A stretch of DNA of 64,000 nt, from contig NZ_CP020694.1 in assembly GCF_003611275.1 (NCBI RefSeq), positions 1,302,001 to 1,366,000 of the forward strand, written 5' to 3'. A model generated the notes under the pieces. That model did no database searches, was not told the origin of the DNA, and saw only the letters and a list, made by a program, of their open reading frames with translations. Source of the DNA: Sulfitobacter sp. D7. GTDB taxonomy: Bacteria; Pseudomonadota; Alphaproteobacteria; Rhodobacterales; Rhodobacteraceae. Positions 1 through 8,531 of this stretch are shown here, piece by piece (within the stretch, counting starts at the first letter, position 1; each line of letters starts with the position of its first letter). The translations under genes and the position numbers were made by a program.

Positions 1-1124
1 TAGTGGTCCATGTTGGCATAGACCTGCGGGTTGATCCGGCGGGTGGTCACGTTCACGCCGTCAGTCATCAGGATCACTGTCTTAAGCGTCTCGATATCAT
101 CATAGGCCGCCGGGCGATCTTGAAATGCAGCCTCGCCACCCGTGGCCTGGTTGATCGCCCGGAAGGACGGGTCGAGCAGGGCCACGCCCCATTTCATCCC
201 CAGATGGATGGCAGTATTCGCGCGGGGCTGGAAATTTGAGATACGGGCCTTCAGCGCGGCGGCGTTCTGCGAGAAGGCGGCCACCTCTTCATAGCTTTGT
301 TTCGGGCAGCCGGGATTATAGATGTTGTCATAGCGCCCGGTGTTCTCGCGGTCATAGCCGTTCCAGCTATATCCCGCCTCGAAATGCTGCATATGCTCAT
401 AGCTGCGGGTCTGGCTGATGGCGGTGAGATCAAATTCGCTGTCGTCAAAATCAACGCAGTGCGAAAAGGAGTGCAGTTGGGTGACGTTCAGCTCATTCAT
501 GATGTCCTGCCCGACGTTCACCTGCGCGGTATAGGGCACCACCGAGATTGAGATCAGGTCGGCGTTCTCGGGTTTGATCACCGTGTCGATGAAGGCATCG
601 CTTGCATCGTGTAGGTTGGCCATTTTGCCGTTCTCCCGCATGGAGCCGGAGATATCGAGCACCATGGAAATCTCGACCTTGTTCACCTTTTCCTCGGCTT
701 GGGATTTGGCGGGGACCCGCAGGTTGTCTTGGCCGAATTTGCTCATGAACATGGTGTTCAGGGTATGGGAGGCATCGACCGTGACGCGGCGGTAGTTCAG
801 CCCTTCTTCGACCGTGACGCTTGAGACATATTCGGCCAGCCCTGCCTTATCGAAATAGTCGCGGGCCACAGCTTCGGGGCTGAGCGTCTGATCAAGGTCA
901 GCTGCCGCCAGCACGGCGCGGTCGGCCACGGCCTGCACCAGAGAGCGTTCACGCTCATGGCGCATCAGGTCCACCCCGACACCGCCCAAAAGGATCATCA
1001 ACAGGATCATCAGAATGGCGAAAAACGTGACCAACCCGTCTTCTTCCCGCGCAAAACGCCGAAGCAGCGCGGGCAGGGGCCGCGGGGAATGTTCCGAACT
1101 GTGAGATGTCTTGCGCATCGTCAT
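1..1124 (-). CDS. TadG-like pilus assembly protein with vWA domain (3' end outside window)
   Basis: The reading frame runs without a stop from an ATG at 1124 to the left edge, so only the N-terminal part (about 374 residues) is seen. The first 25 residues are basic. One transmembrane segment follows (FFAILMILLMILLGGVGVDL), then a TadE/TadG-type stalk and a von Willebrand A domain that starts near residue 155 with the metal-binding DISGSM motif and contains a later LMTDGVN strand. This is the layout of TadG-type proteins, which are anchored in the inner membrane and linked to Flp/Tad pilus assembly or surface adhesion. A purine-rich AGGAAGAAAGG lies just upstream; a second in-frame ATG at 1118 is a possible start. 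Other tad genes would be expected to the left but cannot be seen. The family is clear; the exact role is inferred. Confidence 0.85.
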   Translation of the reverse strand, partial: MTMRKTSHSSEHSPRPLPALLRRFAREEDGLVTFFAILMILLMILLGGVGVDLMRHERERSLVQAVADRAVLAAADLDQTLSPEAVARDYFDKAGLAEYVSSVTVEEGLNYRRVTVDASHTLNTMFMSKFGQDNLRVPAKSQAEEKVNKVEISMVLDISGSMRENGKMANLHDASDAFIDTVIKPENADLISISVVPYTAQVNVGQDIMNELNVTQLHSFSHCVDFDDSEFDLTAISQTRSYEHMQHFEAGYSWNGYDRENTGRYDNIYNPGCPKQSYEEVAAFSQNAAALKARISNFQPRANTAIHLGMKWGVALLDPSFRAINQATGGEAAFQDRPAAYDDIETLKTVILMTDGVNVTTRRINPQVYANMDH

Positions 1125-1475
1125 CAACCTTTCTTCCTGTGGCGTCCTGCGGGCACCAAAGGGAATGGGCGGCATTTGCCTTGCCCTTGTTGTGCTGTGG
1201 GAAAGTGTCCAGAGTTTGGCGCATCTGGGGCAATAGGCAGCGTTCCGGGCAGGTTTTCATGGAAATGACCCACCTAGCACTGGCTGATTTCCACCGAACG
1301 GGGAGGGCGTGTTTCCCGGCCCTACCCAGGGTTGATAAAGTTTTGCAAATCGCGCTGAATTAGGTCGCACCCCGTCATGAGGCGTCCTACGGTGCGGCAG
1401 CATGCCCCTAGGGCAGCCAGATGAGTCGCGCCCCGCAACAGAGGTAACGCGGCCAGACAAGAAGAGGAGAGACCG
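1125..1475. other. Intergenic region between divergent tadG-like gene and gdhA
   Basis: This stretch of about 350 bases separates two divergent genes and should hold both promoters. I see no convincing coding frame of its own. Reading frames across it are extensions or shadows of the neighbours. No clear -35/-10 pair with good spacing was found. A ribosome binding site (GAGGAGA) for gdhA sits at its right end. Confidence 0.5.
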
Positions 1476-2906
1476 ATGAATCCAGCCAATGAGCCGAGTT
1501 TCCGCGACAGTGTGGACCTGATGTTCAACCGCGCGGTCGCGCTGATGGATTTGCCACCCGGTCTTGAAGAGAAAATCCGCGTTTGTAACGCCACCTACAC
1601 GGTGCGTTTCGGCGTCCGCCTGCGGGGCCGTATGCATACTTTCACCGGCTACCGCTCGGTGCATTCGGAACATATGGAGCCTGTGAAGGGCGGCATCCGC
1701 TACTCCATGGCCGTGAACCAGAACGAGGTCGAAGCGCTGGCGGCGCTGATGACCTATAAATGCGCCTTGGTCGAAGCGCCCTTTGGCGGGTCCAAGGGCG
1801 GGCTTTGCATTGATCCGCGCGACTACGACGAGCATGAGCTAGAGTTGATCACCCGGCGTTTTGCCTATGAGCTGATCAAACGCGACATGATTAACCCCGC
1901 GCAGAACGTGCCCGCCCCCGACATGGGCACTGGCGAGCGTGAGATGGCGTGGATCGCGGATCAATACAAACGCATGAACACCACCGACATCAACGGTGTC
2001 GCCTGTGTCACTGGCAAGCCGATCAACGCGGGCGGCATCCAAGGCCGGACCGAGGCGACGGGCCGGGGCGTGCAATATGCGTTGCAAGCCTTCTTCCGTG
2101 ATCCCGAGGGGCTGAAGAAAGCCGGTCTGAGCGGTAAGCTTGAGGGCAAGCGGGTCATCATTCAGGGTCTCGGCAATGTGGGCTATCACGCCGCCAAGTT
2201 CCTGAGCGAAGAGGATGGCGCAAAGATCACCGCAATCATCGAACGCGATGGCGCGCTGCACAGCGAAGACGGGCTGAACGTCGAAGCCGTGCACAAGTGG
2301 ATCGAAAAGCACGGCAGCATCAAAGGCTACGCTGATGCGAAGTTTGAGGAAGATGGCGCCAAGTTTTTGGAAGCAGAATGCGATATCTTGATCCCTGCCG
2401 CGCTTGAAGGTGTCATCAACCTCAGCAATGCCGAGCGTATCCAAGCGCCGCTGATCATCGAGGCCGCCAACGGCCCTGTGACCGCCGGGGCGGATGAGGT
2501 GCTGCGCAAGAAGGGCACGGTCATCGTGCCGGATATGTATGCCAACGCGGGCGGTGTGACGGTCTCGTACTTCGAGTGGGTCAAGAACCTTAGCCACATC
2601 CGCTTTGGCCGTATGCAGCGCCGCGCCGAGGAATCGCGTCACCAACTGGTGGTGGACGAGCTTGAGCGGCTGAGCGCGGACAAGCAACTGGGTTGGACGC
2701 TGAGCCCGAACTTCAAAGAGAAGTACCTGCGCGGCGCGGGCGAGTTGGAGCTGGTCCGCTCTGGCTTGGACGACACGATGCGCACGGCCTATGAGGCGAT
2801 GGCCCATGTCTGGCACAGCCGCGACGATGTCGATGACCTGCGCACGGCCGCCTATCTCGTCTCGATCGAAAAGGTGGCGGCGAGCTATCACGCCAAGGGG
2901 CTTTAA
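1476..2906 (+). CDS. gdhA: Glu/Leu/Phe/Val-family dehydrogenase, probably glutamate dehydrogenase
   Basis: This 476-residue protein interconverts glutamate and 2-oxoglutarate plus ammonium with a nicotinamide cofactor, in the cytoplasm. The dimerisation/substrate domain carries the family signature around residues 92-109 (MTYKCALVEAPFGGSKGG) with the catalytic lysine 107 and substrate-site lysines at 71 and 95. A Rossmann domain with GLGNVG follows near residue 230. It is longer at the C-terminus than the classical 410-450 residue enzymes. The start at 1476 has a GAGGAGA ribosome site about six bases upstream. It is monocistronic, with a strong terminator directly downstream. Activity on leucine or phenylalanine cannot be excluded from sequence, but the long form and context favour glutamate. 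Confidence 0.88.
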   Translation: MNPANEPSFRDSVDLMFNRAVALMDLPPGLEEKIRVCNATYTVRFGVRLRGRMHTFTGYRSVHSEHMEPVKGGIRYSMAVNQNEVEALAALMTYKCALVEAPFGGSKGGLCIDPRDYDEHELELITRRFAYELIKRDMINPAQNVPAPDMGTGEREMAWIADQYKRMNTTDINGVACVTGKPINAGGIQGRTEATGRGVQYALQAFFRDPEGLKKAGLSGKLEGKRVIIQGLGNVGYHAAKFLSEEDGAKITAIIERDGALHSEDGLNVEAVHKWIEKHGSIKGYADAKFEEDGAKFLEAECDILIPAALEGVINLSNAERIQAPLIIEAANGPVTAGADEVLRKKGTVIVPDMYANAGGVTVSYFEWVKNLSHIRFGRMQRRAEESRHQLVVDELERLSADKQLGWTLSPNFKEKYLRGAGELELVRSGLDDTMRTAYEAMAHVWHSRDDVDDLRTAAYLVSIEKVAASYHAKGL

Positions 2907-2933
2907 GGGGGCGTATTTCCCCTTAAGTGAACG

Positions 2934-2962
2934 AAAAAGGGGCGCAGTGCGCCCCTTTTTGC
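2934..2962 (+). terminator. Rho-independent terminator of gdhA
   Basis: A perfect 12-bp stem (AAAAAGGGGCGC / GCGCCCCTTTTT) with a 3-base loop AGT ends in a T-run 28 bases after the gdhA stop. The sequence is nearly symmetric, but only the + strand has a gene ending here. Confidence 0.92.
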
Positions 2963-3053
2963 TGACCGGGCCCACGATGGGGGCAGAGGGCGTTTTCGGT
3001 CATTGATACTTGCGCCCCAAGTTGCTTGACTGCGGCAAGACCGGGGGAGGCGA

Positions 3054-4310
3054 ATGATGCGATTTTCAGGACTGCGGGTGTTGCGCGAAGGTTTGACCGG
3101 CAATCGCGGTTGGACAGCGCAATGGCGCGATCCAGAGCCGCAGGCGGAATATGACGCCATCATCATCGGCGGCGGCGGCCATGGGCTGAGCACGGCCTAT
3201 TACCTCGCCAAAAACCACGGGATGACCAATATCGCGGTGCTTGAGAAAGGCTATCTGGGCGGTGGCAACGTGGGGCGCAACACCACGATTGTGCGGGGCA
3301 ATTACTTTTTGCCGGGCAATTCCGAGTTCTACAGCCATTCGCTGAAGCTCTGGGAAGGGTTGTCGGAGGAATTGAACTACAACGTCATGTTCAGCCAACG
3401 CGGGGTGATCACGCTGTTTCACTCCGACGCACAGCGCGACGCCTCGGCCCGGCGCGGCAATGCGATGATCAACCAAGGCGACGACGCGGAACTCTTGGGC
3501 CGCGACGACTTGCGAAAATTGCTGCCTTATCTGGACTACGACAACGGCCGTTTTCCCATCCACGGCGGGCTGCTGCACCGGCGCGGCGGCACCGCGCGGC
3601 ATGATGCGGTGGCATGGGGCTATGCGCGCGGCGCGGACCAGCGCGGCGTCGATCTGATCCAGCAATGCGAGGTCACCGGCATCGACATCGAGAACGGCAA
3701 GGTGCGCGGCGTAGAGACCACGCGCGGGCCGATCCGGGCCAAGAAGGTGGCGATTGTGACAGCGGGGCGCTCGGGCCAAGTGGCCGCGATGGCCGGGATG
3801 CGCCTGCCGATTGAGAGCCATGTATTGCAAGCCTTCGTTACCGAGGGGCTGAAGCCGGTGATCGACCATGTGGTGAGCTTCGGCATGGGGCATTTCTATA
3901 TCAGCCAGTCCGACAAGGGCGGATTGGTCTTTGGCGGCGATCTGGATTTCTATGCCTCCTACGCGCAGCGCGGCAATATGCCGATGATGGAACATGTGAT
4001 GGAGGCGGGGATGACCCTGATGCCGATGCTCGGCAAGGCCCGTGTGCTGCGTTCTTGGGGTGGGATCATGGACATGACCCCCGATGGCAGCCCGATCATC
4101 GACAAGACTGATACGCAAGGTTTGTTCATCGATTGCGGCTGGTGTTACGGCGGCTTCAAAGCGGTGCCGGCCTCGGGCTACGCGCTGGCGCATCTGATGG
4201 CCACCGGGCAACACCATGAGACGGCGGCGGGCCTTAGGCTCGACCGTTTCCGCTCGGGCGAAGGTCTGATGGATGAAGAGGCCACCGGGTCTCAGCACAA
4301 CTTGCATTGA
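3054..4310 (+). CDS. soxB: Sarcosine oxidase, beta subunit (FAD-dependent oxidoreductase)
   Basis: This 418-residue flavoprotein subunit of the heterotetrameric sarcosine oxidase oxidises N-methylglycine, passing the methyl group as formaldehyde or methylene-THF and electrons to oxygen. A Rossmann FAD site lies at residues 34-60 (DAIIIGGGGHGLSTAYYLAK), followed by LEKGYLGGGNVGRN. The segment LLHRRGGTARHDAVAWGYAR contains the conserved histidine that in this family carries covalent flavin (my family recollection, not proven here). The C-terminus has the GLFIDCGWCYGGFKAVPASG closing motif. The start ATG-ATG at 3054 is preceded by GGGGAGG five bases upstream. It is the first gene of soxBDAG. Confidence 0.93.
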   Translation: MMRFSGLRVLREGLTGNRGWTAQWRDPEPQAEYDAIIIGGGGHGLSTAYYLAKNHGMTNIAVLEKGYLGGGNVGRNTTIVRGNYFLPGNSEFYSHSLKLWEGLSEELNYNVMFSQRGVITLFHSDAQRDASARRGNAMINQGDDAELLGRDDLRKLLPYLDYDNGRFPIHGGLLHRRGGTARHDAVAWGYARGADQRGVDLIQQCEVTGIDIENGKVRGVETTRGPIRAKKVAIVTAGRSGQVAAMAGMRLPIESHVLQAFVTEGLKPVIDHVVSFGMGHFYISQSDKGGLVFGGDLDFYASYAQRGNMPMMEHVMEAGMTLMPMLGKARVLRSWGGIMDMTPDGSPIIDKTDTQGLFIDCGWCYGGFKAVPASGYALAHLMATGQHHETAAGLRLDRFRSGEGLMDEEATGSQHNLH

Positions 4311-4322
4311 GGGAGGGCGACC

Positions 4323-4595
4323 ATGCGGATTGAATGCCCCATCTGCGGCAGCCGGGACCGGCGAGAGTTCTATTATCGCGGCGACGCCATCGCCTTGGCG
4401 CGGCCAGCACCTGATGCTGGCGACGATGTCTGGGACGGCTACCTCCACCTGCGCGACAACCCGGCAGGGCAGACGCGCGACCTGTGGCAGCATGAGAGCG
4501 GTTGCGGCGCGTGGGTGGTCGTCACCCGCAATACGGTGACCCATGCGGTGCAGGCCGTGGAACTGGCATCTGATGTGAAAAGGGCCATGGCATGA
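4323..4595 (+). CDS. soxD: Sarcosine oxidase, delta subunit
   Basis: A 90-residue zinc-binding subunit of the heterotetrameric sarcosine oxidase. It begins MRIECPICGSRDRREFYYRG and later has QHESGCGAW. Cys5, Cys8, and the His/Cys pair near residues 59-63 form the expected zinc site. The length matches the family. It starts 12 bases after soxB with GGGAGGG upstream, and its TGA overlaps the soxA ATG by four bases, which implies translational coupling and equal subunit supply. The role of delta is structural; no catalytic residues are expected. Confidence 0.93.
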   Translation: MRIECPICGSRDRREFYYRGDAIALARPAPDAGDDVWDGYLHLRDNPAGQTRDLWQHESGCGAWVVVTRNTVTHAVQAVELASDVKRAMA

Positions 4596-7528
4596 GGATC
4601 GCAGGGCGCGGATTGATTGACCGGGACAAGCCGGTCAGATTCACCTTCGACGGGCGGCGCTATGACGGCTTTGCGGGCGATACGGTCGCCTCGGCCATGC
4701 TGGCGAACGGGCAGCGGCTGATGGGGCGGTCGTTCAAATACCACCGCCCGCGCGGGGTGCTCAGCGCGGGCAGCGAAGAGCCGAACGCGCTGGTGACCAC
4801 AGGTGTCGGTCCCGCGTCAGAGCCTAACGTTCGCGCCACGATGCAAGAGATTTACGAGGGGCTGGCGGTGCGCAGCCAGAACGCTTGGCCGAGCCTCGAT
4901 TTTGATCTGATGGCGGTAAACGACCTTGGCGCGCCCTTTCTGGGGGCGGGGTTCTATTACAAGACATTCATGTGGCCGCGCCGGTTCTGGCGACATGTCT
5001 ACGAGCCGGTGATCCGCCGTGCTGCGGGGCTTGGTCGGCTGAGCGGTCAACCCAATGCCGATGCCTATGAGAAAGCCTATGCCTTTTGCGACCTCTTGGT
5101 CATCGGCGCGGGGCCGGCGGGGTTGATGGCGGCGCTGAGCGCGGCGCGGGCTGGGGCCGATGTGATCCTCGCCGACGAAGACGCGCTGATGGGCGGGCGG
5201 CTCTATGCCGAGAACGAGAGTATCGGTGGCCAACCGGGTCACACATGGGCAGCGGGAATGGTGGCGGAACTGGCCGCGATGGAGAACGTCCGCCTGATGC
5301 CGCGCACGACGGTCACCGGGGCCTATGACGGCGGCATGTTCGGCGCGCTCGAACGGGTCAACCAACACCGCGCGCGGCGCGGCGAGGGTGCGCCGCTGGA
5401 ATGTTTCTGGCGCATCGCGGCCAAGCAATCGATCCTTGCGGCAGGCGCGTTAGAGCGCCCCGTGGCCTTCGCCAACAACGACCGCCCCGGCATCATGACG
5501 GCAGGCGCGGTGCGGGCCTATCTCAACCGTTGGGGCGTGGCACCGGGCAAGCAAGTGGCGGTCTTTGGCAACAACGACGACGCCCACCGCACAGCGCGCG
5601 ATCTGGCAGCGGCGGGGGTGCATGTGGCTGCATTGATCGACAGCCGCGAGGGGGTCAGCATTGAAGGCGCGGATTTTCCGGTGCTGCGCGGTGCCGTGGT
5701 CTGCAACGCTTCGGGTCGCAAGGAATTGGAGGCCGTGACCATCCGCACAGCGGGCGGAGAGCATAAGATACAGGCCGACTGTCTGGCCATGTCGGGCGGC
5801 TGGAACCCCTCGCTGCATCTGACCTGTCATCTGGGCGGGCGACCGACGTGGGAGCCCGATATTCACGCCTTCGTCCCAACCCCCGGCGCTGTGCCGGGGA
5901 TGCATGTGGCGGGGGCCTGCAACGGCACCTTCTCGACCCACGGCTGCCTTGCCGCGGGTGTGGCCGCGGCCGGGGACGCGCTGGAGGCGCTGGGCTGCAA
6001 AGCAGAGGCCGTGGACCTGCCGCAGGCCGATGATGCGCCATACACTCTCAAACCCCTCTGGGCGGTGCCGGGCAAGGGCCGGGCGTGGCTCGATTTTCAG
6101 AACGATGTCTGTGTGAAAGACGTGCAGCAGGCGGCGGCAGAAAACTTCCGCTCGGTCGAGCATATGAAACGCTACACGACCCAAGGCATGGCACCCGATC
6201 AGGGTAAAAACTCAAACGTTGCGGCGCTGGCGGTGCTGGCCGATGCCACGGGGCGCGGCATTGCCGAGACGGGCACGACCACCTTCCGCCCGCCCTATAC
6301 CCCGGTTGCGATTGCAGCGATGGGCGCGGGCGGGCAGGGCAAGGGCTTTGCGCCCGAACGGCTGACGACCAGCCACGCGGCCAGCCTTGCCATGAACGCC
6401 CCGATGGTGGAGGCGGGGCTGTGGTATCGCCCCAGCTATTTCCCGCGCGGGCAGGAACGTAACTGGCGGCAGTCCTGTGACCGGGAGGTCGGTTTTGTGC
6501 GCAACACGGTTGGGGTCTGCGATGTCTCGACCTTGGGCAAGATCGACATTCAAGGGCCGGACGCGGCCAAGCTGCTCGATCTGGTTTATACGAATAAGTT
6601 CAGCACCTTGAAGGTCGGCAAAGTGCGCTACGGGTTGATGCTGCGCGAGGATGGTTTCGTCATGGACGACGGCACCTGCGCGCGGTTGGGGGAGACGCAT
6701 TACCTGATGACCACCACCACCGGCGCTGCCGGTGAGGTGATGCGCCATCTGGAATTCGTGACGCAATGTCTGCATCCCGAATGGCAGGTGCATCTGTCTT
6801 CGGTCACCGAACAATGGGCCCAATTCGCCGTGGCGGGGCCGAAGTCTCGTGAATTGCTGAATGGGCTGCTGGAGCAGCCGATCGACAATGACAGCTTTCC
6901 CTTCATGGCCTGTGGTGACGTGTGGCTCGGCGGTGTCGCGGCGCGGCTGTTCCGCATCTCTTTCTCTGGCGAACATGCCTATGAAATCGCGGTGCCCGCG
7001 CGCTATGGCGCGGCGCTGTTTGATCTGCTGGTCGCGCGGGCCGAGGCGCTGGACGGTGGGGCCTACGGGATGGAGGCGCTCAACGTGTTGCGGTTGGAAA
7101 AGGGCCATATCACCCATGCAGAGATCGACGGCCGCGCCACGGCGGAGGATATCGGCATGGGGCGGATGCTGTCGGACGCCAAGGATTGCATCGGCAAGAC
7201 CATGTCCGAACGCCCCGGCCTGCGCGATCCGGAGCGGGGGCAGTTGGTGGGGCTGCAGCCCGTGGGCGCGGTGAAGCAGTTGACGGCGGGGGCGTTTTTG
7301 TTTGAGGCCGGGGCCGAGGCGCGCCGCGAGAATGCGCAGGGGCATACGACCTCGGTCGGCTTTTCGCCGGATATCGGCACCTTTATCGGGCTGGGTTTTG
7401 TCACGCGGGGCCGTCAGCGGCACGGAGAGGTGATGCGCATGGTCGACCATCTGCGCGAGATTGAGGCGGAGGTGGAGATCTGCGCCCCAGTCTTTGTCGA
7501 CCCCGAAGGAGGGCGCGCCCGTGGTTGA
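4592..7528 (+). CDS. soxA: Sarcosine oxidase, alpha subunit
   Basis: A 978-residue subunit that binds NAD and carries the folate-dependent half of the reaction. Residues 1-90 resemble a 2Fe-2S ferredoxin-like fold (YDGFAGDTVASAMLANGQ...YHRPRG) without the iron-binding cysteines, as is usual in this family. A dinucleotide site (LLVIGAGPAGLMAALSAARAG) sits near residue 168 and a second Rossmann-like core around residue 320 (KQVAVFGNNDDA). From about residue 600 onward it is an aminomethyltransferase (GcvT-like) domain, where tetrahydrofolate would accept the methyl-derived carbon. It overlaps soxD by 4 bp and soxG by 8 bp. Length and domain order are normal for the family. Confidence 0.94.
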   Translation: MRIAGRGLIDRDKPVRFTFDGRRYDGFAGDTVASAMLANGQRLMGRSFKYHRPRGVLSAGSEEPNALVTTGVGPASEPNVRATMQEIYEGLAVRSQNAWPSLDFDLMAVNDLGAPFLGAGFYYKTFMWPRRFWRHVYEPVIRRAAGLGRLSGQPNADAYEKAYAFCDLLVIGAGPAGLMAALSAARAGADVILADEDALMGGRLYAENESIGGQPGHTWAAGMVAELAAMENVRLMPRTTVTGAYDGGMFGALERVNQHRARRGEGAPLECFWRIAAKQSILAAGALERPVAFANNDRPGIMTAGAVRAYLNRWGVAPGKQVAVFGNNDDAHRTARDLAAAGVHVAALIDSREGVSIEGADFPVLRGAVVCNASGRKELEAVTIRTAGGEHKIQADCLAMSGGWNPSLHLTCHLGGRPTWEPDIHAFVPTPGAVPGMHVAGACNGTFSTHGCLAAGVAAAGDALEALGCKAEAVDLPQADDAPYTLKPLWAVPGKGRAWLDFQNDVCVKDVQQAAAENFRSVEHMKRYTTQGMAPDQGKNSNVAALAVLADATGRGIAETGTTTFRPPYTPVAIAAMGAGGQGKGFAPERLTTSHAASLAMNAPMVEAGLWYRPSYFPRGQERNWRQSCDREVGFVRNTVGVCDVSTLGKIDIQGPDAAKLLDLVYTNKFSTLKVGKVRYGLMLREDGFVMDDGTCARLGETHYLMTTTTGAAGEVMRHLEFVTQCLHPEWQVHLSSVTEQWAQFAVAGPKSRELLNGLLEQPIDNDSFPFMACGDVWLGGVAARLFRISFSGEHAYEIAVPARYGAALFDLLVARAEALDGGAYGMEALNVLRLEKGHITHAEIDGRATAEDIGMGRMLSDAKDCIGKTMSERPGLRDPERGQLVGLQPVGAVKQLTAGAFLFEAGAEARRENAQGHTTSVGFSPDIGTFIGLGFVTRGRQRHGEVMRMVDHLREIEAEVEICAPVFVDPEGGRARG
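7505..7523 (+). promoter_or_regulatory. Ribosome binding site deciding the GTG start of soxG
   Basis: AAGGAGGG within the soxA coding end, eight bases before GTG at 7521. It is the strongest Shine-Dalgarno in the operon and rules out the upstream alternative start. Confidence 0.8.
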
Positions 7529-8057
7529 GTTGAAAGCACAAACGCCCTTTGGCGACCTGCTCCCGTTAAAGATTGGCGGCATGACGGTGGCGGCCTGTGA
7601 CATGGGTCAGTTGACCGTCCTGGGCGCTTTCGATCGTGCGGGCCTGTCAGAGGCGCTTGAGGCGACCCATGGCCTCGCCTTGCCCGACCCGCTACGCAGC
7701 ACCGCCAAAGGCGATGCCCGCTGCCTGTGCTTTGGTCGGGATGAAGTGCTGCTCTTCGGTGTTGCGCCGGGCGAGGCGCTGACGAAACATGCGGCCCTCG
7801 TCGATGTCTCAGACGGATGGGCGGTGGCGGAATTGCAGGGGCCGGGGGCCGAAGACGTCTTGGCGCGTTTGGCCCCGGTGGATCTGCGCGCGGCGGCGTT
7901 CAAACCCGGTCAGACCCTGCGCAGCGCGTTGCGCGACATGCCTGCCTTGATCACCCGCACTGAGACCGGCTTCCTGCTGATGGTCTATCGGTCGATGGCC
8001 GCCACTTTGGTGCAGGAGTTGCGCCGCGCTATGGAAGCGGTGGCATCGCGGCGCTAG
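7521..8057 (+). CDS. soxG: Sarcosine oxidase, gamma subunit (GTG start)
   Basis: This 178-residue subunit completes the heterotetramer and resembles an aminomethyltransferase-like fold. The frame is open further upstream, but a GTG at 7521 has a strong AAGGAGG Shine-Dalgarno at 7506-7512, eight bases away, inside the end of soxA. The protein would begin VVELKAQTPFGDLLPLKIGG with formyl-Met at position one. This gives an 8-bp overlap with soxA. The longer version starting at 7461 would add 20 arginine-rich residues that read like an out-of-frame part of soxA. Family membership rests on context plus a weakly conserved sequence, which is normal for SoxG. Confidence 0.88.
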   Translation: MVELKAQTPFGDLLPLKIGGMTVAACDMGQLTVLGAFDRAGLSEALEATHGLALPDPLRSTAKGDARCLCFGRDEVLLFGVAPGEALTKHAALVDVSDGWAVAELQGPGAEDVLARLAPVDLRAAAFKPGQTLRSALRDMPALITRTETGFLLMVYRSMAATLVQELRRAMEAVASRR

Positions 8058-8108
8058 GTTGTCCGGCGGGGGCCCGAATCCCCGTTTGGCAAACAACGGA
8101 GCATAGAC

Positions 8109-8417
8109 ATGAACAAAACGATTTTCGCCGCTTTGGCCGCGATCAGCATGGCGGTCTCGGGCCCGGCGCTGGCAGCCTCGAAAAAAGAAGACAGCTGTAT
8201 GCATCAGGCCGCCGTGGTCGCCGCCGTGCAGCAGGCGAGGCTTGACCGCGTGAAGGAACGCGCAGTGCCTGCCGCCGTGAAGGCCAAGGCGACATGGCCC
8301 GAAAGCTTTAACACCGCGATCCCGCTGGTGACCCCTTGGGTTTATGAGATGAAAATGCGCGACGTGAAAAAGAACGATCTCTCCGCCGCGTGGAAAGAAA
8401 TGTGCCTCGCGCAGTAA
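8109..8417 (+). CDS. Small exported protein, unknown function
   Basis: A 102-residue protein with a clear Sec signal peptide (MNKTIFAALAAISMAVSG...ALA, cleavage near residue 22). The mature part of about 80 residues is lysine/alanine rich with two cysteines (near residues 30 and 99) that could form a disulfide in the periplasm. I do not recognise a named family. The start has a CGGAG site about nine bases upstream. It lies between soxG and dnaG and is followed by a hairpin, so it is probably transcribed alone. Confidence 0.75.
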   Translation: MNKTIFAALAAISMAVSGPALAASKKEDSCMHQAAVVAAVQQARLDRVKERAVPAAVKAKATWPESFNTAIPLVTPWVYEMKMRDVKKNDLSAAWKEMCLAQ

Positions 8418-8428
8418 GCTAACAAACA

Positions 8429-8459
8429 CCATGCCGGGCAGGGGCGCTGCCCGGCATGG
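8429..8459 (+). terminator. Hairpin after the small exported gene
   Basis: A 13-bp perfect stem (CCATGCCGGGCAG / CTGCCCGGCATGG) with a five-base loop, 12 bases after the stop of the upstream gene. It lacks a T-run, so it may stabilise the 3' end or act with Rho rather than be a classical intrinsic terminator. Confidence 0.5.
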
Positions 8460-8531
8460 AAAGGCGCTTTGCCGCCCGTGGCTGACCTGCCTCCTCTGGA
8501 CTCTGATCCGCCCCAGCCGGTATATGAAACC

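Noticed and set aside
1839..2975. Long reverse frame of 378 codons across gdhA
   Set aside because: It lies wholly opposite a well-supported dehydrogenase gene; the translation is rich in Arg, His and Ala with no family features. It is a GC-driven shadow.
3066..4544. Reverse frame of 492 codons opposite soxB/soxD
   Set aside because: Opposite two clear sox genes with overlapping codon structure; no ribosome site or motif.
8469..8531. Longer DnaG starting at TTG 8469
   Set aside because: The family N-terminus is MSLPPGFLEELRDR at 8532; the extra 21 residues are proline-rich with no ribosome site and abut the upstream hairpin.
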